Origin: Nocardia sp. NBC_01327 | GTDB lineage: Bacteria > Actinomycetota > Actinomycetes > Mycobacteriales > Mycobacteriaceae | NCBI RefSeq assembly: GCF_035958815.1 | Contig: NZ_CP108383.1 | Span: forward strand, 2,046,001 to 2,110,000 | Length of the DNA stretch: 64,000 nt | Direction: 5' to 3' | Shown here: piece by piece, positions 1 to 7,936 of the stretch | Numbering within the stretch: the first letter of the stretch is position 1 | Layout of the letters: each line of letters opens with the position of its first letter | The notes under the pieces: model-generated | What the model was told of the DNA's origin: nothing | What the model saw: the letters and a program-made list of their open reading frames with translations, nothing else | Database searches by the model: none | Translations under genes and position numbers: made by a program

Positions 1-473
1 GCGGCGGGCACATAGGCCAGCGAGTTGAACCACTCGTAGGGCACCGTCACGACGAACCCATTGCTCACCCACTGCCGCACCAGCCGGTCGTACATCCCCG
101 GATTGGCATCGATCCCGCCCGTGAACACGATGAGTGGCGCACTGCCCAGATCGGCGATATCGGCCGGATAGTAGGTGTTCACGCCGGCCGGCGATTCGAG
201 TCCGTTCGGAAACGCCTGCGTACAGGTCATATCGTCGGTATTGCCGAACAGGTGCACGGCAATGTGCTGGAACATGCCGACGACGGAGTCCTGGCACGGA
301 TTCGTCCGCACCGCGGTCGCCACCGGATGGGTCCCCATACCCCCGTAGAGGCTCTGCGCCGTCGCCGCGGGCGCGGGCTCATCGGCCGCGGCCGTCGCCC
401 CCCACGAGCAGGCGAATACGGTCGCCGCGGCCAGTACTGTCGCCACGGCGCGCCGCGGTGCCAAAACCCTCAT
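1..473 (-). CDS. Secreted alpha/beta-hydrolase-like protein, N-terminal part (truncated by window edge)
   Basis: The frame opens with ATG at 473, preceded by GGAAGGA about 8 bases upstream, and runs off the left edge after about 157 residues. The first 30 residues form a signal peptide (MRVLAPRRAV, then an alanine-rich hydrophobic stretch ending in ATAAADEP), so the product is exported. The mature part has two cysteines that could pair (NPCQDS and DMTCTQ) and a strand-loop LIVFTGGIDANPGMYDRLV typical of the first half of lipase/dienelactone-hydrolase-like folds. The nucleophile region lies outside the window, so the family is an inference; a chlorophyllase-like or PAF-acetylhydrolase-like esterase is possible. 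Confidence 0.7.
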   Translation of the reverse strand, partial: MRVLAPRRAVATVLAAATVFACSWGATAAADEPAPAATAQSLYGGMGTHPVATAVRTNPCQDSVVGMFQHIAVHLFGNTDDMTCTQAFPNGLESPAGVNTYYPADIADLGSAPLIVFTGGIDANPGMYDRLVRQWVSNGFVVTVPYEWFNSLAYVPA

Positions 474-637
474 CGTCGAGGTCCTTCCGTCCCTGCCCCA
501 AGCCGCAGTTTGTGAAACCGGCTGGTCTCAGAGCAGGATAACGGAGAGTGTCGCACAACACAATGGCCGCCGATTGCGAACCGGAGCACTGCCCATGGCC
601 CCCGCTCCGGGCATATCCGGTGGTCCTGTGTGATCGA

Positions 638-919
638 TCAGACGTACCAGTGGGCGGTGCGGGCGGAGTCGTAGAGGCGGTCGAAGACGCGGTGGTGCAG
701 GGCGCGGGCGGATTCGAGACGCTCCTCGCCGACACCGCGGCGGGCGAGCAGCGGCCACGCGACGGTGTCGCGAAAACCGTAGTGCAGGCGCTGTATTCCG
801 GTGATGACCTGTTCGATGCCCTCGTGCAACCGGATGCGGGCGCTCCAGGCGATGCGGACCGGGGCGGGGGAGGTGCGCACGCGGTCGCTGATGCGCTGCG
901 TCAGAAGGGGTTGCGGCAC
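638..919 (-). CDS. Small conserved-looking hypothetical protein (93 aa)
   Basis: I do not recognise this protein. The GTG start at 919 is chosen because GAGGAG lies 7 bases upstream; longer readings of the frame lack such a site. The product is arginine-rich and basic, starts with VPQPLLTQRISDRVRTSP and ends RTAHWYV. It looks mostly helical, with no cysteines, membrane segment or signal peptide. Codon use (strong G/C third positions) matches the neighbours, which supports a real gene. It stands alone between two secreted-protein genes and there is no context for function. Confidence 0.6.
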   Translation of the reverse strand: MPQPLLTQRISDRVRTSPAPVRIAWSARIRLHEGIEQVITGIQRLHYGFRDTVAWPLLARRGVGEERLESARALHHRVFDRLYDSARTAHWYV

Positions 920-1345
920 TGGGTATCTCCTCGTCGAGATGGGTTGCCGACCACGGTGCCAGAATCCTCGCCCCAAGTGTCCCAGACGATTCGGAATTGG
1001 CGGCAATGGTCAACCTCGGGACAGCTCCTGCCGGGTCGCGGCGGGATTGTGCTTCCGTTCATCGAATTCCGCGCGCTGGAAACGGTCAAAGTGAATGACG
1101 GACCAATTTCGCAGTTCAGTGGCGTGGAGCACAGTGAAAGGCTCGAGAACAATTCGTTAACCAACTGTTAGCGCGTCTGTCTGTTGCGGTGATCGAATTT
1201 CGGTGATGTTCTTGGTTCGCGCCCGTTTCGGAGGCGCCATTCTCGGCAGTGTCGCCGCAGCACTTCCCACTCTGTTTGTCAGCCCAGTCGCCATTCTTCG
1301 GCGCACAGCTCCAACTGGTGAAGGTTCGAAAGGATTTCAGGCCAA
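920..1345. other. Non-coding stretch between the 93-aa gene and the repeat-protein gene
   Basis: About 425 bases without a convincing gene. The composition is visibly richer in A/T than the flanks, especially around 1090-1220 (runs such as AACAATTCGTTAACCAAC), as expected for divergent promoters and 5' leaders. I see no strong hairpin, near-consensus promoter or small gene. AAAGGAT near 1329-1335 is the only candidate ribosome site for the gene at 1346. Confidence 0.5.
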
Positions 1346-1750
1346 ATGAAAGCACCCTTCGTCATTCGTGCCGCTGCCGTATTCACCGGCGCCGCACTGA
1401 CATTCATCGCGCCTGCCCTGGCTACCGCCGCACCGGCGGGAGGCGATGTCTCGCCTCCCGCCGACGCGGGCAGCTCGAGCACTGCACAATCGGTCCTGCC
1501 GCAGCTCGGCACGGGCAGTGCCGCCGCAGGTACCGGCAGTTCCACGGCCTCCGGCGTGCTCGGGGCCCTGGGCACCGGCAGCGGCGCGGCCGGATCATTC
1601 GCGGGACTTTTCCCCGGGCCCGGCTCGGTCCTCGGTCTGCTCGGTACCGGCAGTGGTGCCGCGAGCGGATCCGCACAGGCGGGCGGAACGCTCGCACAGG
1701 CACTCGGTTCCGGGAGCGCCGCAGCCGGTGCGGGCTCCTCCGGTCGCTAA
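1346..1750 (+). CDS. Secreted low-complexity Gly/Ala/Ser repeat protein
   Basis: This 134-residue product begins with a signal peptide (MKAPFVIRAAAVFTGAALTF, cleavage likely after ATAAPA near residue 30). The mature part consists of degenerate repeats of an LGTGS-AAAG-TGSS unit: copies start near residues 54 (LGTGSAAAGT), 74 (LGTGSGAAGS), 96 (LGTGSGAASG) and 116 (LGSGSAAAGA), separated by short hydrophobic linkers such as SVLGLLGT. There are no cysteines and no sortase or lipobox signal. Function is unknown; a cell-envelope or matrix role is a guess from export and composition. A small stem (1786-1803) follows the gene. Confidence 0.65.
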   Translation: MKAPFVIRAAAVFTGAALTFIAPALATAAPAGGDVSPPADAGSSSTAQSVLPQLGTGSAAAGTGSSTASGVLGALGTGSGAAGSFAGLFPGPGSVLGLLGTGSGAASGSAQAGGTLAQALGSGSAAAGAGSSGR

Positions 1751-1785
1751 TTGCTTCCAATTCGCCGCAGCGTGAATTAAAGGCC

Positions 1786-1803
1786 GAGATTTTACGAAAT
1801 CTC
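1786..1803. promoter_or_regulatory. 7-bp inverted repeat, 4-base loop
   Basis: GAGATTT-TACG-AAATCTC is a perfect 7-base-pair dyad in the 97-base gap between the repeat protein and the first PapA-like gene. There is no T-run after it. It could be a weak terminator or an operator for the lipid operon starting at 1848; its position 45 bases before the ATG suits an operator. Confidence 0.35.
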
Positions 1804-1847
1804 TACGGCTCGACCGCTTGGCATGAAATTCGATGAGGGACGTCGAT

Positions 1848-3332
1848 ATGGAATACACACACCTGTCCGAATTTGCTTTGCGCCCCGGCGCATTGACCCT
1901 CTGGCACCCCGAGCTCGCCCCCGGCCATGCGTGGACGCCGGATGAAAGGCCGCTCACCAGCGTGCATGTCCGGCACTGCCAGGAAACCGACGCCGGTGAC
2001 ACCCGGCCCGGCCGAGGCCGCTGGATCGGCACGATCTTCGAAATGGACGCGCCGTTCCACGCCGAACAGTGGCGGGAGACCGTGCGACTGTGGCACGCCC
2101 GCCACGAGGGCCTGCGCACCACGCTCGAGACCCACGCCGATCCCGAACCGCAGCGGCTGGTCTGCGCCGCGGCGGCTGTCACCATTGCCGATCTGCCGGT
2201 GCCCGGCATCACCGCTCCCGAGGTGATCAGCGAATACCTCTGCGACGCATTGGAATTGCGCCTCTCCCCGCTGGTGTGGCCGCACTGCCTGCTCGCCACC
2301 GTCGAGCACACCGACACCGCCGACTTCACCGTGCTGGTCGCCGCCGACCACTCGGTCATGGACGCGTATTCGCAGGCCATCGTCATTCTGGAATTGCGCA
2401 CGCTCTACCGATCGGTGACTCGCGGCGAACCGGCGCGGGAATCGGCCACCTTCGGCAGTGCCGCGGATTTCGCGGCCCTGGAGCGCACCGCCGCCGCCGC
2501 GCTCACCACCGGCTGCGAATCCGTCCGGCTGTGGCGGAGGTTCCTGGACGGATCGGGCGGCATGCTGCCCCGATTCGAACCCGCCATCGCACCGGGATGC
2601 ACCACCTCCTCTGCACTGCCGCAGACCAGTATCTCGCGAAAACTGTTGTCGCTCAGCGAACTCGAACATATCGAGATGGCGGTCGCGGCGCGCGGACACC
2701 GGCTGTCCGTCGCAGTCTTCACCGCACTGGCCATCGCCTACCGCCGCACCTTCGGCTACATCTCCATGCGGGCGATCATGCCGATCGCCACCCGGCCGGA
2801 TCTCCAGTGGCTCGAATCCATGGGCTGGTTCGTGAATGTCGTCCCCCTCGACCTCACGCTCGCACCGGATCTGGATCTCGACAGTGCCCTGGAAACAACC
2901 CGTACCGAACTGCGCCGGACCAAGGTCGCCAACGACGCCACCTGGACGCGCGCGCTGGAACTGCTGAACTGCACCGATCATCCGCGATTCGGCATCTCGT
3001 TCCTGGATATCCGTGTCCTGCCCGATTACGAACTCGTCGAATCCCTGCGCGGCCACACCCTACGGGCCGAGTCCTACTCAGGTGACGAGGTCTTCTTCTG
3101 GGTGGTTCGCGCCGCCGACGGACTGCGCCTGTCCACCCGCTTCCCCGCGGCCTTCCCCACCGCGGAGATGGATCGGTTCCTCGGTGAATTCACCCGCGCC
3201 ATCAGAGAATTCGCGATCCCTGCTGTACCGGATGTCAGCAGGGCGCCCTCCTCTCCTGTCGTGAACGGCAGACCGCCGGTGGTGGGTAATACCCCCGTGC
3301 CGCAGCTGGTTTCGGCTCCGGCGCAGGGCTGA
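1848..3332 (+). CDS. PapA-like acyltransferase (condensation-domain superfamily)
   Basis: A 494-residue protein of the polyketide-associated (Pap) acyltransferase / NRPS condensation-like superfamily, whose members transfer long acyl chains to hydroxyl groups of glycolipids or diols. The catalytic HxxxD motif is visible as ADHSVMDAYS near residue 180; a later SMGWFVNVVPLDL stretch matches the conserved C-terminal lobe. ATG 1848 is preferred over the in-frame ATG at 1833 because GAGGGA sits 7 bases before it, and MEYTHLSEF is a typical Pap-family N-terminus. It is the first gene of a tight unit: the glycosyltransferase follows after 3 bases. It probably acylates the sugar or lipid handled by that enzyme (inference). 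Confidence 0.85.
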   Translation: MEYTHLSEFALRPGALTLWHPELAPGHAWTPDERPLTSVHVRHCQETDAGDTRPGRGRWIGTIFEMDAPFHAEQWRETVRLWHARHEGLRTTLETHADPEPQRLVCAAAAVTIADLPVPGITAPEVISEYLCDALELRLSPLVWPHCLLATVEHTDTADFTVLVAADHSVMDAYSQAIVILELRTLYRSVTRGEPARESATFGSAADFAALERTAAAALTTGCESVRLWRRFLDGSGGMLPRFEPAIAPGCTTSSALPQTSISRKLLSLSELEHIEMAVAARGHRLSVAVFTALAIAYRRTFGYISMRAIMPIATRPDLQWLESMGWFVNVVPLDLTLAPDLDLDSALETTRTELRRTKVANDATWTRALELLNCTDHPRFGISFLDIRVLPDYELVESLRGHTLRAESYSGDEVFFWVVRAADGLRLSTRFPAAFPTAEMDRFLGEFTRAIREFAIPAVPDVSRAPSSPVVNGRPPVVGNTPVPQLVSAPAQG

Positions 3333-3335
3333 CCC

Positions 3336-4610
3336 ATGAAGGTGCTCCTCGCATTCGCCGGCAGCCGGGGTGACGCACAACCGGGTGTGCTGCTCGGCCG
3401 GGAGTTGGCGAACCGAGGGCACCGGGTGACGGTCGCGGTATCGCCGAATCTGGTCGAGTTCGCCGCCGCGCACGGGGTTTCGGCCGTGTCGTTCGGTCTC
3501 GACAGCGCGGAGCTACTGCGCGCGCAGCAGGCAGATCGCCGCTTCGCCGCGTGGAACCCGATCGAGCGGGTACGTGCCCTACGGGATCTGCAACGGCGCG
3601 GATTCTCCGAGGCCGCGCGGGATCTGCTGGACATCTCCAGTGACACAGACCTGCTCGTCACCGGTATGGCATGCGAGGAAGTCGCCGCCGAGGTCGCGAG
3701 GCGACGAGGCCTGCCCTCGGCGGCGATGCACTTCTTCCCGATCCTGCCCAATCGGGCCGTCCCGGTGGTTCCCGCCGCCTGGGGCCGCCGGGTCCCCGGC
3801 GTGCTCAATCTGCTGGGCTGGCATGCGCTGACCAGAACCCGCGCCTGGGCCCTCGCTCCGGAGATCGCGGCCCTGCGCCGTGGCGAGGCCGATCCGAAGC
3901 CGGTGGTGTCCACCGCAATTCAGGCGTACGACGCCGAGCTGTTTCCCGGGCTCGAGGTCCAGCTCGGCGATGCGCCGGTCACCGGCTTTCCGGTGGTTCC
4001 GGATGCGGACGGAGCAGCGGTGCTCCCGGACGGTGAGCTGTCGAAGTGGCTGCGGGCCGGAGACGCTCCCGTGTACGCCGGATTCGGTTCGATGCCCATG
4101 ACCGATCCGCTCGAGGTGGAGCGGATGGTGCGGGAGGTCTGCCGCCGCCAGGGCAGGCGACTGCTGTTGGCGGGCGGCATGTTCCGCGCGGGTATCAGTC
4201 CCGATGTGGCGGTGGTCGCCCAGCTCGACCACCGGGCGGTGCTGCCGCTGTGTGCGGTGGCGATCCATCACGGTGGCGCCGGAACCACGGCGGCGGCACT
4301 GCGGGCCGGTGTGCCCTCGGTGATCTGCTCGGTCCAGGCCGATCAGCCGTTCTGGGGCCGGCAACTCGAGACGCTCGGTCTCGGCGCCACCCTGCCCTTC
4401 GCGCACGTGACCGCGGATCGGGTGGAGCAGCTGCTGATTCGAGCCACCGACCCGACCGTCGTGCTGCGGGCTTCGGCCTACGGCATGCGCTTTCGTGACG
4501 ACGGCGTGGCCCGTGCCGCGACCGTCGTGGAATCCCTTGCGCCACTGGATCATCCGGCATCGCTGCCGAACGATCCGGTGACCACCCTCAAGATCGGAGG
4601 TGATCGATGA
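3336..4610 (+). CDS. GT1/MGT-family glycosyltransferase (UGT-like)
   Basis: This 424-residue GT-B enzyme is related to UDP-glucuronosyl/rhamnosyltransferases that decorate mycobacterial glycopeptidolipids and phenolic glycolipids. The N-terminal acceptor domain begins MKVLLAFAGSRGDAQPGVLL, the usual GS-RGD-QP signature. The nucleotide-sugar domain carries VYAGFGSMP near residue 246 and the donor-binding stretch AVAIHHGGAGTTAAALRAGVP followed by DQPFW. Its stop codon overlaps the next start (ATGA at 4607), so it is translationally coupled to the ABC ATPase. The acceptor is unknown; the flanking Pap proteins suggest a lipid glycoside. Confidence 0.87.
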   Translation: MKVLLAFAGSRGDAQPGVLLGRELANRGHRVTVAVSPNLVEFAAAHGVSAVSFGLDSAELLRAQQADRRFAAWNPIERVRALRDLQRRGFSEAARDLLDISSDTDLLVTGMACEEVAAEVARRRGLPSAAMHFFPILPNRAVPVVPAAWGRRVPGVLNLLGWHALTRTRAWALAPEIAALRRGEADPKPVVSTAIQAYDAELFPGLEVQLGDAPVTGFPVVPDADGAAVLPDGELSKWLRAGDAPVYAGFGSMPMTDPLEVERMVREVCRRQGRRLLLAGGMFRAGISPDVAVVAQLDHRAVLPLCAVAIHHGGAGTTAAALRAGVPSVICSVQADQPFWGRQLETLGLGATLPFAHVTADRVEQLLIRATDPTVVLRASAYGMRFRDDGVARAATVVESLAPLDHPASLPNDPVTTLKIGGDR

Positions 4611-5566
4611 GCGTCGAGAATGCCATCGAAACCCAGGCGCTGGGCAAGACTTTCGGCTCGCTCACCGCCGTGGACGCGGTGGACCTGCGGGTCGCCGCCG
4701 GCTCGGTATTCGCACTGCTCGGCCCCAATGGCGCGGGCAAGACGACCGTGGTGCGCATGCTCGCCACGCTGCTGCGGCCGGACGGCGGCAGTGCGCAGGT
4801 GTTCGGGCACGATGTGGTGCGGCAGGCGACGGCCGTGCGCTCCATGATCGGGCTCACCGGCCAGTACGCCGCGGTGGACGAGAACCTCACGGCGCTGGAA
4901 AACTTGCGGCTGTTCGGGCAATTGCTCGGATTGACCCGCCGGGCCGCCGCCCGCCGCGCGGACGAACTGCTCGAGGAATTCGAACTGACCGCTGCCGCCC
5001 GGCGGCGCGTGGCCACCTTCTCCGGCGGTATGCGCCGCCGGCTGGATCTGGCGGCCACGCTGATCACGCTGCCGCCCCTGATCTTCCTGGACGAGCCGAC
5101 CACCGGACTCGATCCGCACACCCGCGAACGCATGTGGACGGTGGTGCGCGGACTGGTGGATCGCGGCGCGACCATCCTGCTGACCACCCAGTACCTGGAG
5201 GAGGCCGACGCGCTCGCCGACCGCATCGCCGTCATCGATCACGGCACCGTGGTCGCGGAAGGCACTGCGAGCGAACTCAAGTCGTCGCTCGGGGAGGAGA
5301 TGCTGCGCATCGACCTCGTCGAGGCGGCGCAGCGCCCGCTGGCCGATGCGGCCGTCGAACGCATTACCGGAGTCACTCCGCTGCACGGGGATACACCCGC
5401 CACGCTCACGGTTCCGCTGCGCGATATCGACAGTGCCGCCGATGTGCTCACCGCCTGCCGCACCAGCGGTATCCGCCTGCGCGGCTTCGCCGTGGACCGC
5501 CCGGATCTGAATTCGGTCTTCCTCGCCCTCACCCAGCATTCGACAGACAGGAGGGCACTCTCATGA
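4607..5566 (+). CDS. ABC exporter ATPase, DrrA-like
   Basis: A 319-residue ATP-binding subunit of an ABC-2-type exporter of the daunorubicin-resistance (DrrA) subfamily. Walker A is GPNGAGKTT near residue 40, the signature motif TFSGGMRRRLDLA near 140, Walker B LIFLDEPTTGLDP near 160, and the switch histidine is replaced by glutamine in LTTQYLEEADALADRI, as is usual for DrrA. A C-terminal extension of about 90 residues is also typical. It overlaps the upstream glycosyltransferase and the downstream permease by ATGA junctions, so the three are one transcript. In mycobacteria the related DrrABC exports phthiocerol lipids; export of the acylated glycolipid made here is the natural inference. Confidence 0.9.
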   Translation: MSVENAIETQALGKTFGSLTAVDAVDLRVAAGSVFALLGPNGAGKTTVVRMLATLLRPDGGSAQVFGHDVVRQATAVRSMIGLTGQYAAVDENLTALENLRLFGQLLGLTRRAAARRADELLEEFELTAAARRRVATFSGGMRRRLDLAATLITLPPLIFLDEPTTGLDPHTRERMWTVVRGLVDRGATILLTTQYLEEADALADRIAVIDHGTVVAEGTASELKSSLGEEMLRIDLVEAAQRPLADAAVERITGVTPLHGDTPATLTVPLRDIDSAADVLTACRTSGIRLRGFAVDRPDLNSVFLALTQHSTDRRALS

Positions 5567-6396
5567 CCGTCCTCACCGAGGCTCCGGCGCCCGCCGTTCC
5601 CGCGCCGCGCATCGAGCGGGTCCCCACCGTGGTGCACATCGGAATCGGTGCGGCCCTGCGGCAATCGCTGACCATGGCCAAGCGCGGCATGCTGACCTTC
5701 CGGCACAGCCCGCAATTGCTCTATGACGCAGTGCTGTTGCCGATCATCGGCCCGCTGCTGTTCGGCAGTGTCTTCGGCACCGCCATCGCCGGCAGTATGC
5801 ACGCGTACCTGCCCACGCTGATTCCGGGCGTGCTGGTGCAGATCGTATTGACGTCCTCGGTGGCCACCGGCGTGCAGCTGTCGGAGGACATTCGCTCCGG
5901 CGTCTTCGACCGCTTCGTCTCCATGCCGATCGCGCGATCAGCCCCGGTCACCGGCGCTCTGGTCGCGGGTGCGACAAGATACGTGATCGCCGCGCTCATG
6001 GTGCTGATCGTCGGATTCGGCATGGGCTACCGGCCGGACCACCCCGGCGGCCTGATCGCGGGCGCGCTGCTGGTGGTGCTCGCGACCACGGCCATGAGCT
6101 GGATTTTCGCCTTCATCGGCGTGACCGTGGCCCGCCCGGCCGCGGTCCAGGGCATGTCCATGCTGGTGCTGACCTTCCTCAGCTTCGCCTCCAATGCCCT
6201 GGTGCCGGTGCAGGCCATGCCCGCCTGGCTGCGGCACGTCTCCGATTACAACCCCGTCTCGCATCTGGTGGCGGCCGTGCGCACTCTCGCCGATACCGGC
6301 CATGCCGGATCCGACCTCGTCTGGTCGGCGCTGGCCGCACTGCTCGTCGCGATCGTCTTCGCCCCCTTGACCGTTCGTACCCTGCGTAATCGCTGA
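5563..6396 (+). CDS. ABC-2 type permease, DrrB-like
   Basis: This 277-residue membrane subunit has about six hydrophobic segments after a roughly 40-residue cytoplasmic N-terminus. Recognisable family features are TLIPGVLVQIVLTSSVATGV, the EDIRSGVFDRFVSMPIARSA loop and a final NPVSHLVAAVRTL before the last helix, all characteristic of DrrB-like ABC-2 permeases. The start ATG at 5563 overlaps the ATPase stop; GGAGGG lies 8-13 bases upstream. It should form the exporter with the preceding ATPase. Only one permease gene is present, so a homodimeric channel is likely, unlike the separate DrrB and DrrC of mycobacteria. Confidence 0.88.
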   Translation: MTVLTEAPAPAVPAPRIERVPTVVHIGIGAALRQSLTMAKRGMLTFRHSPQLLYDAVLLPIIGPLLFGSVFGTAIAGSMHAYLPTLIPGVLVQIVLTSSVATGVQLSEDIRSGVFDRFVSMPIARSAPVTGALVAGATRYVIAALMVLIVGFGMGYRPDHPGGLIAGALLVVLATTAMSWIFAFIGVTVARPAAVQGMSMLVLTFLSFASNALVPVQAMPAWLRHVSDYNPVSHLVAAVRTLADTGHAGSDLVWSALAALLVAIVFAPLTVRTLRNR

Positions 6397-6411
6397 AACG
6401 GAGGAACCATC

Positions 6412-7815
6412 ATGGTCGCTCCCACCGCCCCCGCCCGCCCGCGCACCGCCGCGCCCGATGCGGCCGCTCCGGTTCGCATGAACCGCCTCACCGCCGACGA
6501 CGACCTGTTCCTGAAACTGCACGACCTGTATGGGAACGCACTGGTCAACCAGCTGGCCTGGCGATTCGACCAACCCGTGCATCCCGCTGTGCTGCAACGG
6601 TTCCACGCGCATCTGGCACACGGCTTCCTGGCCCGCCGGGTCCGGACGACGGCGGTGCCGTTCGCCCGCCCCTGGTGGGTGCCCGCCGCCGACTCCATCC
6701 CACTGGCGCGACAGACCGAGCCGGTCGCCGAAAACGGTGTGCTGGATTGGTTTTTCGCGCAGAGCCAGGTGGATTTCGATCCGCGCACCGGCCGGGTCTG
6801 GCGGCTCTCGGCCGCGCCGACCAGTACCGGCGGCATGCTGCTGTCCCTGGTCACCTCCCATGTCGGCGCGGACGGCGGTGCGGTGCTGTACGCGGTCGGC
6901 GATGCCATGCACCGCCTCGATATCGGCGCTCCGCTCGATACCGAGACGAGCTCGGGCGGGCTGGTGGGCGGTACACCTCCGGGTCTGTATCGCAGGCATA
7001 TCGGCGACGCGCTCGGCCAATTGCAAGCTGCGGCACAGGGAGTGCGCGCGGCGGTGGCCACCCGCGCGGTAAAGGAACCCGCGCGCAATACGCGCCCCGC
7101 CGAGCCGGCGCTCCCGCTGCCGGATCGGCACTCCGCCGCCGATCTGGTTGTCGAAGTCGGCCTGCCCGAATGGCATTCGGTCGCGGTCATGCACGACGGC
7201 ACCGCGAACGGTCTGATGATCGGCGTCGCCGTCGGCATGCTCGGCCGCTCCGGCCGCATTACCGACGGCTCGACCATCCGCGTCGACATCCCGCACTCCA
7301 TGCGCGTGCCCGGCGACCCCCGCGGTAATGCCACCACCGGTCTGCCCATCGCCGTGCTCTACCGCGCCGGTGAGCTCACCGATCTCGCGGAGGTGCGTGT
7401 GGCCGTGAAACGGGCCGCCCGCGCCTACGCCGATCCGGCCACCACGCCCGCGCTGCAACACCTGCAGCCGGTGCAGATGATGCTGCCGCGTTTTGTGCTC
7501 GACCGCTTCTCCCGCACCGCCAAGGCCCCCGAATGCCTGTGCACCAACCTCGGCGAAACCGGTCGCGCGGTGGCCACCCTCGGTGATGTGCGCGCCCGCT
7601 CGGTGCTCATGCGACCGGTGGTCTGCACCAATGACACCGAGCTGTTCCGCCGCGTGGAGGTCGGTCTCAACCTGTCCTGGTCCAGCGACGGCGACACCGT
7701 CACGCTGGCCATCACCGGTGCGGACCCGGACCGCTTCCCGACCAGGGAGTCCCTGCGTGAGTGCGTGGCGGCGGAATTCAGGGCTTGGGGGCTGCACCCG
7801 ACGTTCTGGTCGTAG
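6412..7815 (+). CDS. Second PapA-like / condensation-domain acyltransferase
   Basis: A 467-residue protein following the permease after 15 bases, with GGAGGAA before its ATG. The likely active site is TSHVGADGGAVLY near residue 152, an HxxxDG motif as in PapA5 and wax-ester/DGAT-like enzymes. The later part (SMRVPGDPRGNATTGLPIAV) resembles the region where such enzymes carry their second conserved block. It shares little sequence with the first Pap-like protein of this operon, so the two probably use different acceptor positions or acyl donors. Involvement in acylating an exported glycolipid is inferred from the operon, not shown. Confidence 0.75.
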   Translation: MVAPTAPARPRTAAPDAAAPVRMNRLTADDDLFLKLHDLYGNALVNQLAWRFDQPVHPAVLQRFHAHLAHGFLARRVRTTAVPFARPWWVPAADSIPLARQTEPVAENGVLDWFFAQSQVDFDPRTGRVWRLSAAPTSTGGMLLSLVTSHVGADGGAVLYAVGDAMHRLDIGAPLDTETSSGGLVGGTPPGLYRRHIGDALGQLQAAAQGVRAAVATRAVKEPARNTRPAEPALPLPDRHSAADLVVEVGLPEWHSVAVMHDGTANGLMIGVAVGMLGRSGRITDGSTIRVDIPHSMRVPGDPRGNATTGLPIAVLYRAGELTDLAEVRVAVKRAARAYADPATTPALQHLQPVQMMLPRFVLDRFSRTAKAPECLCTNLGETGRAVATLGDVRARSVLMRPVVCTNDTELFRRVEVGLNLSWSSDGDTVTLAITGADPDRFPTRESLRECVAAEFRAWGLHPTFWS

Positions 7816-7832
7816 CGGCAAATCCTCGGTAT

Positions 7833-7914
7833 ATGTGTGTAGGTACATATCGATTGTTAAGTTTCTTCGGGTAGCATCGCCGGGAACCTCAGTCGAATAT
7901 GTGCCTACACACAT
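7833..7914. promoter_or_regulatory. Paired 18-bp inverted repeat upstream of lipase gene
   Basis: ATGTGTGTAGGTACATAT at 7833-7850 recurs as its reverse complement at 7897-7914, with 17 of 18 positions matching and 46 bases between the arms. The first copy also lies within a shorter dyad (ATATGT...ACATAT, 7831-7850). The right arm ends 8 bases before the AGGAGGAA ribosome site of the lipase. The spacing suits two operator half-sites for one dimeric or looping regulator of the lipase/glycosidase unit; no dedicated regulator is adjacent. Confidence 0.55.
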
Positions 7915-7936
7915 CCCTGCCCAGGAGGAACATCTC

